Shown piece after piece: positions 23,307 through 36,761 of a stretch of DNA of 64,000 nucleotides (the stretch's first letter is position 1; the number at the start of each line of letters is the position of its first letter). Source of the DNA: Triops longicaudatus (Eukaryota; Arthropoda; Branchiopoda; Notostraca; Triopsidae). The stretch is from positions 641,011 through 705,010 of the forward strand of contig JAGQDJ010000016.1 in the NCBI GenBank assembly GCA_022885665.1, in the 5' to 3' direction. A program made the position numbers and the translations under genes. Below the pieces are notes generated by a model. The model was not told the DNA's origin, searched no databases, and saw nothing but the letters and a program-made list of their open reading frames with translations.

Positions 23307-26300
23307 CACTAGTTATACCAGGGGTCTAATAGTGCATAAAAAGGATTTTTTTACGATCAAAATGAGCCCTGTGGAGTTGTGTGTCGCATGTCCCATTAAA
23401 GAAAAAAAAAATAGAACGAAGGGGAATTTTCAAGTTGCGCTACACGATCTGGTTATCTCAAAAAGTTGACTTTTTTATTTTTTTAGTTCGCAGTCTTTTA
23501 TTAGGTTCCAGTTTTAGCTCGTCTAATACCGTTTCCCACTTAGGCTCCCCTTCTACAGCCCTTTTATGTCCCAAATAACAGTGTCCAAAGAGGCAAATCA
23601 TGGGCCATGCATCGTGCTTTATAACGTCATTTAATATCCTTTAAGCCGAAGATACTGTTGATGGAGTTTGCAAAACAAGAGAATGCTCCCTATATATGCG
23701 TTATCTTATAGCCCGACCGAAGAATTGTTCTCTCTTTGAGACGTTCCGGGACATCTCCTAATTTAATTCCCCCTCCCCATATATGAAGACAAACTGTGCA
23801 AAAACACACCTAAATACTATTTCACACCCAACATCCAGGCGAAATTAAAACAGTTCTTTCTTTAAAGTGCTACACGCTACATATTCAAGAATATAGCCCT
23901 TATATTGTACAGTACATTGATTAGAGAAGATCAGGATTTTCATGTGTGTCCTCCGGAGGTCATTTACCTTAATGAGTCCTGGCCAGTCTATTATCAAAAG
24001 TTGAGTGTGCTCCAAGCTTTTGTCAGAACGCTCATACGCGATGCCAGTGAGAACTGGGTTAGAAAGAATTGGTATAATGGTTCAACAAAGATCGCGATGT
24101 ACTGTGTCCGTGACCTTTATCCACTTAGCAAGTACTCGAACTGACGAAAATCTTATCGGCGATATTTTTATCTATAATACTTGTTTTAACATACGGTACG
24201 CCGCCGTCAATTCTCACAATAAAATTCTACACACTTATAAATTTTATTTTGTCACCTTTGTAACCTATTCAACATTAACGTGAAAAATAGCTTGAATTGC
24301 TTAAAATCGGTTTAGGGAGGGTATGTCAAATTCTTCCTCAGAGAAACGTTAGATTTAATCAATTTCCGTACTTCGACAAAGTCAATGAAAGCAAAGCAAC
24401 AAAAAAATAAAACCCAACAACAAATCAACTCAAAAAAAAAAACTCTTGTGATTATGAAAAAATAGTAAACGCTTCACAACAAAGAAAATCACAGTAAATT
24501 AGGCCAAGAAAATAAGGAACTAGTAGTGATTGGTCAAATGCTTATTTTTTTTCTTCCATGAAATATTTCATACATTTTCCGACTCACAGCAAATTTATAG
24601 AAACATCTATTGCCAAAATCTTAATTCTATTTAATTAAAATATGTAGCGAATCTTTATTGTCACCAAAATTTTTAAGAATATGTGATTTTTTTTAGAAAC
24701 AGCTCCCGAAACATTCCCATGTTCGTCGCCCCATAAGAGGAGAGTGGTGTACAGTGACCTAAACAGGTCAAGCTTAGAACAAAGCGACAATCTCTGAACT
24801 AATAACAATGAAAGTCTGAAAAAATGCAGTTGCCTTAATCTATCTCCCTTAAGTTACGTTAATCCATCTCCCGTACCAACATTTTCCAACAATGGCGCCC
24901 AAATACATTCTTGAAGACTGAATTTCGCTATTCCCCATCAATTAGCTAATTATCCAACTCCTGCAAACTTGTATAGAGCTCCCTCCACTACACAAACCTC
25001 TTTCATAGGCTAATGAATACGGGCAACATTCTGTACAATAGACGAAAGGCCTCGTCAATTGAAAAAGGTTGGCTTTTTGTAAAAGAATTTCCTCATGCTG
25101 TGCCTTTTTGACATTTTTTCGCTCATACTCGGAAACGTTCAATACTTCAAATCCACATTAAAAGTAAATAAGGGGGGTATCCAGTTTTGTATCCCTTTTA
25201 CCTTTGGCTTTCCTATGGTCCGGTTTTCCTGCATGTGGCTATCCCTATATGATAGCTTGTGGCCCCTCTTTCCTCTCCAATGTTACTGATTAGCCAAGCA
25301 CCAGCGACCGACTTGATGAGCTCATGAATCAAGAGCTTGGACGTAAGCTGTCATTACTAACCTTGCTCCCAACCGAGTGTTAGACCTGACGATTCTTCCC
25401 CCTAACTTATCCATAATCAAAATTCATAGCAAAAAATTGCCATGCTTAAGACACTCCAAGCATTTTTTTCTTCCTCCGTCACTCCTCCTCCCAGCTAACA
25501 AACCCACCTTGTCTGGTGTTTCTCTCCGCTACACCTCGCTACAATTAAAAACTTAACCTAAGGTAGCTCTTACTCCACTTCCCTAACAATCCTTCTTGGC
25601 ATTCCACGAAAAATCCATTAATAAGCCCTAAATTAATTTTTTATCCTCAAAATTACACTCAAATTCTCTTTATTCCTCTTTTTTTGACTCCGTACAATTT
25701 ATGACCCTCACGGAATTCCTAACGAGACGCAAAAAAAGAGCCCGAAAAACGGAGAAAAATATATATCAGTCACCCTAATCTTATAACTGGAGCAGTAAAA
25801 CGACCTTCTCGATCTTTTACTTCTTCTTAAGCCACACAAAAAAGTGGTCGGCAAAAAGTCACTACAGTACTCCGAAGATCTTTACAACGAAGAAATAGTT
25901 TTTCGACTTACCATATCTCGTCGCAGACGTTCGAGGAGACTGTCCATTTCCGCAGATTTTCGGTGTTTTACGGTCTATCCCAAAAAGCGTTGAAAAAACT
26001 GGCACTTTTCTTTCCCAAGAATGTCAACGTACATGTACCCCAACAGAGCCAGTACCACTGGTACACCACCACACTGACACTCCAATGAAATTCAAACGAC
26101 AATTTTTCACTCCAACAATGTTAAAGTAAATGGAACTGCCCGACTCTATTGGAAGCCATGATTCGGCTATAGTGTCAACAATGAAATACGAATGCGAGCA
26201 CAATTACGTTCGCCTTGTATATCACTATACTAGCACCACACACACATGATGGCCTACTACACAACAAAGAAACGTTAATGTCGATTTATCTCCCATTTAC

Positions 26301-29300
26301 CCAGAAAATACCTGGAAAATGGTGGAAATTAACCATCAAGTTGCGATACAGTCCTCGTCCTTGCCTTGGCACGGAATGACTGGTATTCACCCAAGGGAAA
26401 GCCCATGCCTTACTTCCTTGGCCGAAAACGGCTCAGGCTTTGGGCGTATGGTAAAAAGGCTCCGAGATACCCATGAAGAATACACGAAAAAAAAAGGTGG
26501 TGGTGGAGTAGATAACGGAAAAAAAGAAGCAAGTCCGTGCTGCAGGTAACTGATACGCAGCTGACGATGCTGATATTACATGGACTTCATGCCAGCTTCT
26601 CTCTTATACGAAAAAAAATACAGAAAAATCCCCGAGGATTGTGAAGCTTTATCCCTTTATCTCCAACTCTGGGATAAAAACGTAGACATTCTTGAACACC
26701 TTTCACCTCGTCTTCCTCCTCCCTCGTCCGGATGCGCTGTCGGATCTGCCCTTCAAAATGCAAAAACAAAAAAATAAAATAAAATTCTTACGAAAAATCA
26801 CACCAAAATGAAATAGAAAACAATAAATGAAATGCAAGATTTTTTTAAAGGTAGAATAAGAAATATATTACTATCCCTATTCTGGAGTTCTGATCGCTCA
26901 GATAGATCAAGAATCTAATTAAGGAGCTACACACGCCATGTGTGTGAGAGAAAGAAACAGCTGGAACAAAGGAATCCAATCTATTGGTGAAAAAAAAAAG
27001 GATCCCGTGAGGTACACAAAACTAACACATGAATATGGACCCCATAACGTGTTGTGCTAGCGCAATGTCATACTTGTCATGTTGTTTTAATTGAGTTTTG
27101 ATGGACTGTTAGGGTTTATAGTCAAGTTTTAACGACCTTAAGGACGGTTTGGAGGAATAAAATGCGCCAAGGAACGTGGCACAGGAAATTCTAAATTTTT
27201 ATGTTTCCTTTTTTTGAAAAGGGTTTAGTTTGTGCGTTTTTCAAACTGGTAAAGGCGCAGGTATTTTTTTTCTTGGTGAAAAGGGTATTGGCCATGTGCC
27301 AGGAAGTTGAAGCTATTTACGCATGCCACACCTAATGGCCCCCCTATTCTCCATTACTCTCCTATGCAAATTAAGCAAGGTAACCCCGGTCCAAACTCTT
27401 TCGCATTCAATTCGACCAACGACCTGCCAAGTGCCACAACTCATTAATGTGCACTAATTTCCTCTCTGCACCACTGGGTCGGTTGTTTTCAGGGGGGGGG
27501 GAGTCACGTAAGGTGGGTTCAAGAAGTACTGGCAGGCTGGATACTTAACAGTTAAGTCTCGCAAAAGCTTTTTTTTATGTTGGTTAGCTTTCGTTGTTGG
27601 TAATGAAAGCTTCGCAACGGACCTTATAAAGTATTAAAGCTCGCCCTATTTTTGTTGGCCTTTTTCGGCTTGTATAGAACACGTGGGGACAATAAATCAC
27701 ATACACGAACGTAGAGTACGCGAGACCAAGAAAAAAAAAGATGAGAGGAGGAACACATCCTCCCTTCCACTCACCTCCCCCTACGCAAAAAAAAGGAGAC
27801 AAGTTGCTTTTGTTCTTTACCAATTTCTGGTTAGAAAAACCAGGACTCGTTTCCACACGGAGTCGATTTAGAGGTCAGAGACGTCACACATGCTTTATTA
27901 GAACTTAAGCCGCCATAAATTACCGCCTGTTCCCAGCCTTTAGCTTGAACTAGGGATGTTCCTGTGCCCAGGAAGGCAGAACCACGCAAAAGGAGGAGGA
28001 GGTTAACTTACCAATCCATGTTTAGTAATTAGCCGAAAAAAATATGACGCTCCCAAAACCTTGTTGGCTCCTGTACTTGTTATAAATAGCAAAAAAGCGT
28101 AGGAACAAAACGAACTTGGGAATAGCTTTTGCCTGCTTCACATACACAGCACTTGCGTCTAGGAAACGTAAATAGATAAAGCGAAGAAAAATGGGCTTGA
28201 AGCTGGCGTCCCCCAAGTGTTTTTCATTGTTGCGTCACAGGCGTAAACATTTCACCTAAAAATCGAACGAAATTGGTTCTGAACGTAGTCTGATAGGAGA
28301 GCATATTCAACCTAGCGGCGCAAGAAGGAAGTTTTCGTTGTTACGTCATCAATGCCGCGTAACGGGGGTAACTGCTTCCGTGCCTTAACGGTGCTGGAGC
28401 ATAGGCAAAATGGTTGCGTTGGCATTGCTGCCTGCACACGAGTTACAAAAGTCGAGTAAGCGAGCGCAAGTGTTTCCACTTCATTAACTCGTGTTAGAAG
28501 CCGTCTTTGCCTTAGTTATCAGCTTTTGGTGGGCAATTTAACTCAGGTTAGGAATGGGGTTTCAGTTGAGTTTTCATGCATTTTTTCTTCGCAAGTCGCG
28601 TCCTCCCTATCCTCTACGCTAGCCTGGGAAAAGCCATGAGAGATAACATAGGTAAAGGGTCAGAGTTTGCTTAGTTATTTTAAACATTTAACTGAAGGCA
28701 AACGCTTTGTCTGCTTTCCTACGCGTGTCATTTTGTGCTTACATGTTGAATGCCAGATCGATACGTGAGAATTAGGTGAAAAATCAGCGCGGAAAATAGG
28801 GCATAATCCGAGAAAAAGAGCCGTTTAATGAGTGACACGACTAGTCTGAAACCTTGTTAGCCCCAGCAGCTTTCTTTTCTAACCTTAAAATCTCGGTAGT
28901 GAACTATCTTTTACAACAATTTCCACCCGATCTCCCAAAGAACAGCTCGCGGCAGAAAATAGATGTTCTTTATACCGAGTGTTTGTGTTCGTTAAGTAAA
29001 TGATAGGTTCGGGTAGTTAAATACCGGAGCGTGGTTTCGAGACAAGTTTAGCTTAGCAACTCAAAGAATTTTTCCAGATTCATTATCCTTGTGGCGGCAT
29101 GCCAAGAATTTACATTTTCCCTAAAAAAAATAATAAAGAAAACCTAGCTTCTTACAATAATGAATGACGTCAAATATATGCTTATTAACGATTCTAAATT
29201 GCTTAGGAAAAACAAATTCCTCAGCTTTTAAAGACAAGCTGTGGGTCTTAAAAAGCTTCAAATTTGTGAAACGCGTGCTTCGATTTAGACAAGACAAATT

Positions 29301-29419
29301 AATGTCACGTGTTGCAGCCATTTGGCAACGAAAAATAAGTTGACCAAATTTCGGAAAATAATTTCAGCAATTTTGTTAATGAGTTAGCGAACCCTGGGGA
29401 ATTGACTAGGCTGCTTCTT
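23307..29419. other. Gene-poor DNA, weak candidate exons only
   Basis: A plus-strand frame at 23905-24144 (PPEVIYLNESWPVYYQKLSV) has varied, coding-like composition but no splice or family support. A minus-strand 44 nt segment (26707-26750) sits between a strong polypyrimidine acceptor TTTTGAAG and donor GAG/GTGAAA, with GC-rich Arg/Glu or Ser/Arg coding potential depending on frame. A 10 bp poly-G lies near 27492. Nothing else stands out. Confidence 0.4.
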
Positions 29420-29470
29420 AGTTACATCAATTCTACAGTTACATCAATTCTACAGTTACATCAATTCTAC
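29420..29470. repeat. Three perfect 17-bp tandem copies
   Basis: AGTTACATCAATTCTAC at 29420-29436, 29437-29453 and 29454-29470, without mismatches, so a recent array. Confidence 0.9.
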
Positions 29471-30667
29471 GCGCCGAAACGGTTCACGTAAGTGTGCCTT
29501 GATTTATTAACGCTGTAGATTACAATTAAAGAACGCAAACCTACTACTTTCAGGCTTTTCTGCGTCTTTGGTAAAACGTACACCCAAAACGGACGATCGC
29601 TGCAGGATGCTCATGAATACTTGATTGCAGCGGAGTTGGTTCAAAGTTCGTCAAAGACACAAAGGGAGATTTTAACGCTCATTACCAATGAAATGCACGC
29701 TTCACTCATTAGTGTATCACGGACAGCATATAAAAAAGTCAATTAAGACGACAGATTCCAGGCTACTGGGCAAAAACTGGCCTACATTTCCGAAAAGTAG
29801 CCACTTTTTGTCGTCCGTCAGTTTCTCCCAATCTAATTACAGCCATAATTCATTGCTATTGCATATATCAAAGTCGTGGATGGTAAACAATCCTAAATCC
29901 ACTAGTAGTGGGCGTTAACATCGACGTAGGGGAAACGTGATACCTTTGTAAGGTCAAAAAGACGCTATACAGTGAAAGAAACGCGTTACCTGAAGACTTT
30001 TTATTTCTTTTTTATATAATTTATTTTATTTATTTTTTCTTTTGCTGCTTGAGAAGACAAAAAATAAGCTAAAAGGCACTTCATGACGGTAGTAACAGTG
30101 ACAGGTCACATGTACGACAAACGAGGGGGTTTATGTGAAGGGAAAGTTGCTGAGAAGGAAAAATGCTTTAAAATGTCCTTTCGGCTCATTAGACACCAAG
30201 CGGCAAGAAAATTTCCTAGTCCAGTATCTTATTACACACCTAATAAAGGTTAAAAGTCCCCATTCATCCTTCGGTAGGATGATGGAGTCATGAAAAGAGA
30301 CGGAATGCGTTTTTACGTTTTATGTCCTTTTCGTTACGGACCTGGGCCAGAGAGGGTAAACCATACCTAAGCGCCGAAGCCGAAAGGTGCTCGGGTCTAT
30401 AACTTTTGAAGGAGAGAAATAAAAAAAAAAAAGAACAAAAAATGTGGACTATATAAGTTGCTTGGAACCCAAGTGGGTAGAGTGGAAGGAGGCCGCAAAA
30501 GTTTCAGAAAGAAACAAAAAAGAAAATAAAAAAGAGTCGTTTTTCACTTGTCATTGCGCGTTGGGTGCACACACATACGTAAACTTGCTTTATATAGGCT
30601 TTTAGTACGAAAGGTTCACCACACTGACAAGTTCTTAAGGTTTCGAAAAATCGGGTACAAGAGTCGT

Positions 30668-30702
30668 AAAATTTTCATATATTTCGCGTATATGAAAATT
30701 TT
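30668..30702. repeat. Perfect inverted repeat, 14 bp arms
   Basis: AAAATTTTCATATA (30668-30681) and its exact complement (30689-30702) enclose TTTCGCG. The stem is AT-only apart from one C/G pair and the loop is CG-rich. Confidence 0.8.
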
Positions 30703-33659
30703 TTAAAAAATACTTTACAATTTTGATAAGCCATAGGCATGAAAAAAACGATAAAAGAGGAAAATATACGAGATCAAGCGAAGTTTTCATTGTTGAGTCA
30801 TTTAAAGTTTTTGTGGTTGAAATTACTCATGAAAAGTAAATTAATTTTTCAGGAATTCCCTTAGTGTTTCATTGTTGATAAGATGTAATTATTTTTTTTT
30901 TTTGCAATAGTAGGAACATGTACCGGAATTATTTTAAGAAATATTTTATAAATTTTAGAAACAACAATTTTAATTTTAGGACTTAAATTTTAGATTTCAA
31001 GATTTAATTTTAATTTTGGATTTAAATGTTAGAAATAACATTTTACAAGTTTTTTTACCGTAAAAGTTAATAGCTGAACAGGTTTTATTATTTTTTAAAG
31101 AAAATTACTGCAGTTTTTTCACGAAAAATACACGAATTAAAAAAATCATCAAAAGGTGATACTTAAGCAATAAACCTTTTAAATTTTCTTTTCTTTTTCC
31201 TATTTGCACTTGGTTACACTTACTATGGTTTCTACTACTGGCTTAATCTCGTCCGCTCACAATATTTTCAAATTTGAGAGAGATTTTGATTTTCGAGTTG
31301 AGTTTCCAAGCGTTTTCTAATCGTTAGTATCGTCCTCCCTGACCTTCACTCTAGCATCAAAACAGAAAAGCCATAAGAGATAATATAGGAAAAGGGTCAG
31401 ATTTTGATGGGTAATTTTAAACACAGAATTTGCCTGAAGCAAAAGCCTTTAACCATTTTTGAACTAGTTTATAATAACACTGGTTAATGTACTATCTATA
31501 CGGACGAAAGAAGCGTCTAACTGTTTATAATTGTCTGTTAGTAGTGAAAATTGTCATTGGGTGTTTTCTATTTCACAATATTAAAGCCCAAAAGTACATT
31601 TTGTGTTTTAAGTGATTGACATTTGGATTAACGAATCCAAGATTGATAAGCATTGAAATCTTTATTCCGAATCTCTTAAGTCTTCAAGGCTTCAAGATCA
31701 ACTTTTAAAAGCGAAGGATTTTGCCGTTGGCTAACCGCGCAAACCGAGGGTGCGCTATAACATTCGGTTTCAAGCGAACTTAAAACTCTCAGGGAAAAAA
31801 AGTAAGGAAAAAAAAGACGAAAAGGTAACTTTAAGTTGCGTTTAAGAACTGACTGCCGCTGTTATAACAACGGTTGGGGAAGTCGTAAAGTGTTCCTACC
31901 TGACAAGACCTCCCTTTGTGTTTCTCTGCGTTTTGGACATTTAAAACAGATTACCAGCCGAACCGCCGTCTAATCAAGCCTCGCATAAAACAAGGCCCCC
32001 CTTCAATCGCCTTTGACAGTGGCACGTCAACTTACACAAACGTTAGTCAACTTTCGTGCCGTGGACGTAAGCTTAACAACCGACAACTACACTGGCCTCG
32101 CGCTATCTTTCGGCCTATAGAGCTTCCTTGTGCTTGTCTGGCCACCGAAACAATTTCGCAAAGAATTCCAAGCGCACACTCTCTAATGGATCCTTTCTTT
32201 GATACTGCTCTAAGACTGCTAGAAATTCACGCTAGCTCCTACGACCCTCTCCCGCAACGCTATAGTGGATTGCGCCGATCGATGTCAGCGCAGACTCGAT
32301 TTTTTTCATTGTTGCTTAGAATTTGAATTGTCCTTTTGTATCCTTTTCACCCAAAAGATACCGAAATAATACAACACCGAACTTGTAGACCGAAAAACGT
32401 ACAAAAATAAAATCACAAATAGTAAAGGGTTTCACATGTTCAATTCATTGCAACAATTAAAGGAGCTCCTTCCATTCTCCTATGAGAAAAGGTCTGTTAG
32501 AAAAGACAAGTTTGGGTATTGCTGGCAACACCATGTGACAACGGCTCGATACTTTACGGTAAATCGACGGCGTGCCAAAGCGTGAAGCGTAAACCTCATG
32601 CTTTCTGTCCAAGGAACTCAACACCTTTCAAGAGATTCTGGACAAAATTCCCACAATGTGACACAAACATAGTTTGTGTTCGGTGCTGTGCAATACATAA
32701 CCTGACAATGACGTCTAAAGCTGGGTACAAGCAACAATAAAGGCGTGGAGACAGGAGAACATTGGGCGCACTATAGCTTTTACTCGGCAATGAAAGGACC
32801 CAAGAATGAAATCCAATTAAGTTATTGCAGCTGGCGCTACTAGATGGCCATCTATCCATTCCAGTTGATTGCACGCAGTGCAACTGGTATTCTAAGTTTT
32901 TCAATTAAGCTGTTCTATTTCATTGTTATGGTTTTTTTTTTTTTATTAACGAGTTATACTCAAAATGTTATTTTACTCAATATCTCAAGATCTTACTAGG
33001 TCTTACTTACAAGTTTAATACTATCTTTCTTGTTTAAATGAATTTAAATGTTCAAAACAATCAAAAATTGTATTTTTTTTTACTCGAAATGAATACTTCA
33101 ACATACCTTGAATGAAAGTTTTATAGTTTTAAAAAATCGGTCTCTTCCCTGCAGTAAAATTTGGTTCAAAGCTACCCAGTAAATTTCGACTGTTTTCCCG
33201 CATTACAGCCTATGGATTTTTGGAGGGAGAGTGTCGCGGTCAGGAAAGTCGCGATTTGCGATGAAAAAGCTCATAAGAACTCAGAAACCAAAATCCTATG
33301 TCTTTCCCTCTTTCCTGCATTTCTCTGATTGCTCATTTTTTCCCACAACAAGCAAAGAATTCTCTTTAACAAAAATGACCAAGAGATCTTTCTTAGTTTT
33401 CGTTTTTTAAGCAATTAAATGGCATGATACATTCTCATCTTTCGTTGATACTTTCACCTGGCATTTTAAATCACTGCGAAAATGAAAAAACTCTTACTTA
33501 CTCGAATTTCTTGCTTACTTCCTGAGCGAAAACGGAAAAGCACTGTTCCATTTAACCCGAATCTCGCTTACATGAGGGTTTTACATAGTAACTGCGCTAA
33601 AACTCTATTACAAGCGAGTTTTTTGCAAACCAAGCCTTCGGTATACGAGGACGTCAAAT

Positions 33660-33880
33660 TCTCGTGTCTTGGCCAAAGCTCGGAACCTTTTTCCGTGCCC
33701 AAGTCGACCGGTCGGGGCCATCCTGGCGCCGCTTGTTACCAGTGTCAATGTCAGTGCACACGATTATACTCATTTGCATAAGATCCTCCCCCCACTCCGT
33801 CCAATCAAGTGCTTACGAGGTTTCTCTGGATAGACTCCGGTCTCTCTGACAGTTGTCTGTCGACAGTTTAAATAAAGCAA
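33660..33880 (+). other. Possible LTR or promoter-like remnant
   Basis: A GC-rich patch with, in order, ATTTGCATAAGA, TCCAATCAAG, direct copies of CTCTGGATAGACTCCGGTCTC-like sequence, and TTTAAATAAAGC (poly(A) signal) within 110 bp. This order resembles the U3-R-U5 part of a long terminal repeat. Ends, target duplication and a second copy were not found, so the call is tentative. Confidence 0.25.
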
Positions 33881-34929
33881 CACGAGAAATCTATCTGCTG
33901 ATTGTTAGCCTGCTCCCCTTTTTTCTCGCCTTTTCAACATGTTGTGGTCCGTGTCCTGGATTTTTATGGAAGACTCCAGGATCTTGGAAACCGAAAAGTA
34001 TGCAAAACTTCTAACCCTGGAGCCAAGGTAGTACGTTTTCTAGAACTGGAGGTTGCAAAAAGGGTCTGACAAAGTCCGTTCTATTAGTTTCTGGCCGTGT
34101 TTGCATGTTGAAACGAAGGCAAGAAATGTATATATGGAAGAAAAGGAAGAGAGGAACCCCCTGCGAGCTGTTGTTGAACTTATGGCCATTTTTTCGTGGG
34201 GGGTCCAGTCCGTCCTCAACTCCTGCAGACGAGAAAATTTGCATGATCAAAAGGTAGCAAAGCAGCTATTATAACCCAAAGCTTACCTTTTTTGTTCAAA
34301 GAATTACTCACTTTCATCTCCGTTGTATATCACTGCAACCGTGGCGCCCTCTTTTTTTTATTTTATTTTCGTCAAGGAAATTGTTTAAGGACGCAGAAAC
34401 AAATGGGAATAATGGCAAAGATGTATTTGTCAAAAGGCAGTAAACTTTATTTTATAGAACTCATTAGCTTTACTTTTATTTTTGTCTGACTCGTAAGACT
34501 ATTACTGTGAGATTTACGGGGTAAATGGGGTTGTTCACAAGAAACCGAGACGAATATGTGTTGCGTACAAGTACTTGAGGAGTGTTTCGCTTGTCTCTCG
34601 TGTCTTTTCAACAGCTGAGTTAAGGTACAGATCGAAGAAAAATTAGACGCAAAATGGAGTTTATGTATGGCAGAGTTACATGAATTTAACATGGTGGAGA
34701 TTCAAGAGGAAAAAAAAAAATAATGTAATTCGCTGGGATTGCGTTATGCGTGAGATAAATAGTTGACAGCTTGCCAGGCCTTTTGGTCCGTTGCACCTGT
34801 TCTCGTTAATTATTGCTCAAATTACTGTAATGCGCGCGCAACTTTCCTTGATGTCGGGCGCCATTGTTAGAATAATTTAAGATTAATTTTGCTCCAGGTT
34901 AGCGAACAGTCTGAAGAAATACATAGACA

Positions 34930-35310
34930 AGAAATGAATCTGTTTGTCCTACCCGGATAAAAGAGAATTTATCGTAAAGCTGCTTGTAAGAGAGCTTTTT
35001 TTCGACACTGAGTAAAATGCTTGTAAATCCGCTTGTAAAACAAAATGTCATGATTGAAGTGAACCCGTTTGTAAGAGAAACGCGTTTTTGAAAGAAAACC
35101 CCCTTGTAAGACAAACTTTTTTGTAAAAAAGGAACACTACTATGGAAGAAAACGCTCTCTTGAGAAAAAAAGCTGACAAGAAAAACCGTTTTTGCTAAAA
35201 GGAACCCGTTTGTAAGAGAAAATGCTCTTGTGTGAGAAAACCCATTTGTGAGGCAGAATGTTCTGATTCATGTGAACTTGTTTATACGAGAGAACACTCT
35301 TTGTAGGAGG
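34930..35310. repeat. Degenerate minisatellite, TTTGTAAGAGAAAAC-type unit
   Basis: Many diverged copies of a unit near GAACCCGTTTGTAAGAGAAA alternating with CTTGTAAGA and TTTTTGTAAAA variants. A longer period is visible: GATTGAAGTGAACCCGTTTG near 35054 recurs as GATTCATGTGAACTTGTTTA near 35265, about 211 bp later. No coding potential beyond short repeat-derived frames. Confidence 0.7.
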
Positions 35311-35319
35311 AAGCACTCT

Positions 35320-36021
35320 TAGCATTCCCCATTTTTATGTGCCAAGTACGTTAAGTTTAACATCTTATGATCTACACGTTAATGTTTTTGGCAAATATCC
35401 AGTAAATATGAAATAACACACAGGCATTCCTGGTAGTAATTTAGGTACAATTGCATTTCTTAATTTTTTTAAGCGTTTTCGTATTTTTTCATACTTCCTT
35501 TCTTCTTATGGGCGAATTACACGGTAACATTTTCAGGTGACTTTCAATTTATTTATTTTCTAAAAAATAGACTGTCCATCCGATTTCGAAATTTCCTGAA
35601 ATAAAGTAATTTCTATTAAAGTCTGCACAACATATTTCTCGAAAACTGTCTTCAAAAAAAATCTTAGGAAAAAATAAGCTTCTCCAAAATCCCTCTTCAC
35701 TTATTGCCAATCACTGTTTCATTATTGCCATGAGCTTTCTGCGAAACAACTCGTATTAACTGCTGCAAGCCTAAAAATATTCCAATGCAATTCGAGATAA
35801 GGGGATAAATTTGACTTGGATTAGTGTAAAAAAAATTCAACATCATTGTAGCTTATAAACTAACTACGTGCGTGTCATAGTACGTATATGCGTGTTATAT
35901 ATGCTTGTCACTATACTCGGGGATTGGCAAGTTTTGTTCTCGTACATTTGTTGGCACTGGAAAAAAGGTCCCAAGACTTTTAAGCCAGAGGTAGAGGAAT
36001 GCATAGCAATGGTGGCGTAAT
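35320..36021. other. AT-rich spacer
   Basis: No gene or repeat of note; short overlapping minus-strand frames only. Confidence 0.5.
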
Positions 36022-36573
36022 TACCCCGACCCACAACGCAAAACAGGATGCGTGACGTGAAGGAGATGGACCGTCGACCCACTTTGCCAATAGAGACCCC
36101 ACGATCTCTAGAGGGAAAGAACGGCACCAAGCAACCCTATAACTTTGGGAGACCCAAACGCTCAGATGGGTACCTTGTCTTGTCTCCATTACTATCATTA
36201 AAACATGCTAATAAGTCGTAAGAAAATGAAGAGCTGCTTTTCCCCGTCTCCCAAACACTCGGACAAGAAATTTCAAGCCACGTTGCTTCATTTCTTTTTT
36301 TTTTTTCTTAAAATCAAAAAAATAAACACTTGCTTCTCACTCCAGGTTGGAAAAGACGGGTAAATTAGAAGAGCCTGGCAAGGACAAGGTGACAAGGTCG
36401 CTAGATATTGTCATGTATTTAGTAACGGTGTTGGAATATCACCCTAAAAAAAGGAAGAATGGGAACTAAAAGGAGCCAGAGGTGCCAAAATTTACATTTC
36501 TGGGAAGGTGATAGTGATACAGCAGTCTCGTGCTAACTTCCCAACGGGAGAAATTGATAATGGTCTCCTCTAG
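36022..36573 (+). other. Coding-like plus-strand stretch broken across frames
   Basis: A GC-rich frame from 36022 contains RDVKEMDRRPTLPIETPRS. A donor-like GG/GTACCT (36170) and a strong acceptor CTTCTCACTCCAG (36345) would join it in phase to LEKTGKLEEPGKDKVTRSL (36346-36469). A third frame (36450-36573), offset at an A7 run, reads KIYISGKVIVIQQSRANFP and ends in TAG. Either chance, an unrecognised exon set with a homopolymer error, or a decayed gene. It lies just downstream of the secreted-protein gene on the opposite strand. Confidence 0.25.
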
Positions 36574-36761
36574 CAATGGAAGTAAAAAAAAAACGGCTGG
36601 GACAGTCAAACTACGAGCTGGGAAACTTTTTTCCTCCTGACACGCAACAATATCATTCTATTGTTCTTAATGGGATCAAAGGTAAGGTAACTAAAGGAGA
36701 GCGTACCAAGAAGCTCAGGTGGGTCCACGTTTCTCCACTTCTTCCCAGGAATTTGGGAATC

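Larger units (their letters stand above)
29471..34929. other. Gene-poor DNA with a hairpin and an LTR-like patch
   Basis: Contains the hairpin at 30668-30702 and three exact TTCATTGTTG copies (30786, 30868, 32305). A 136-codon plus-strand frame (31916-32326) in a GC-richer patch has no recognisable domain. The patch around 33660-33880 is described separately. Confidence 0.5.
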
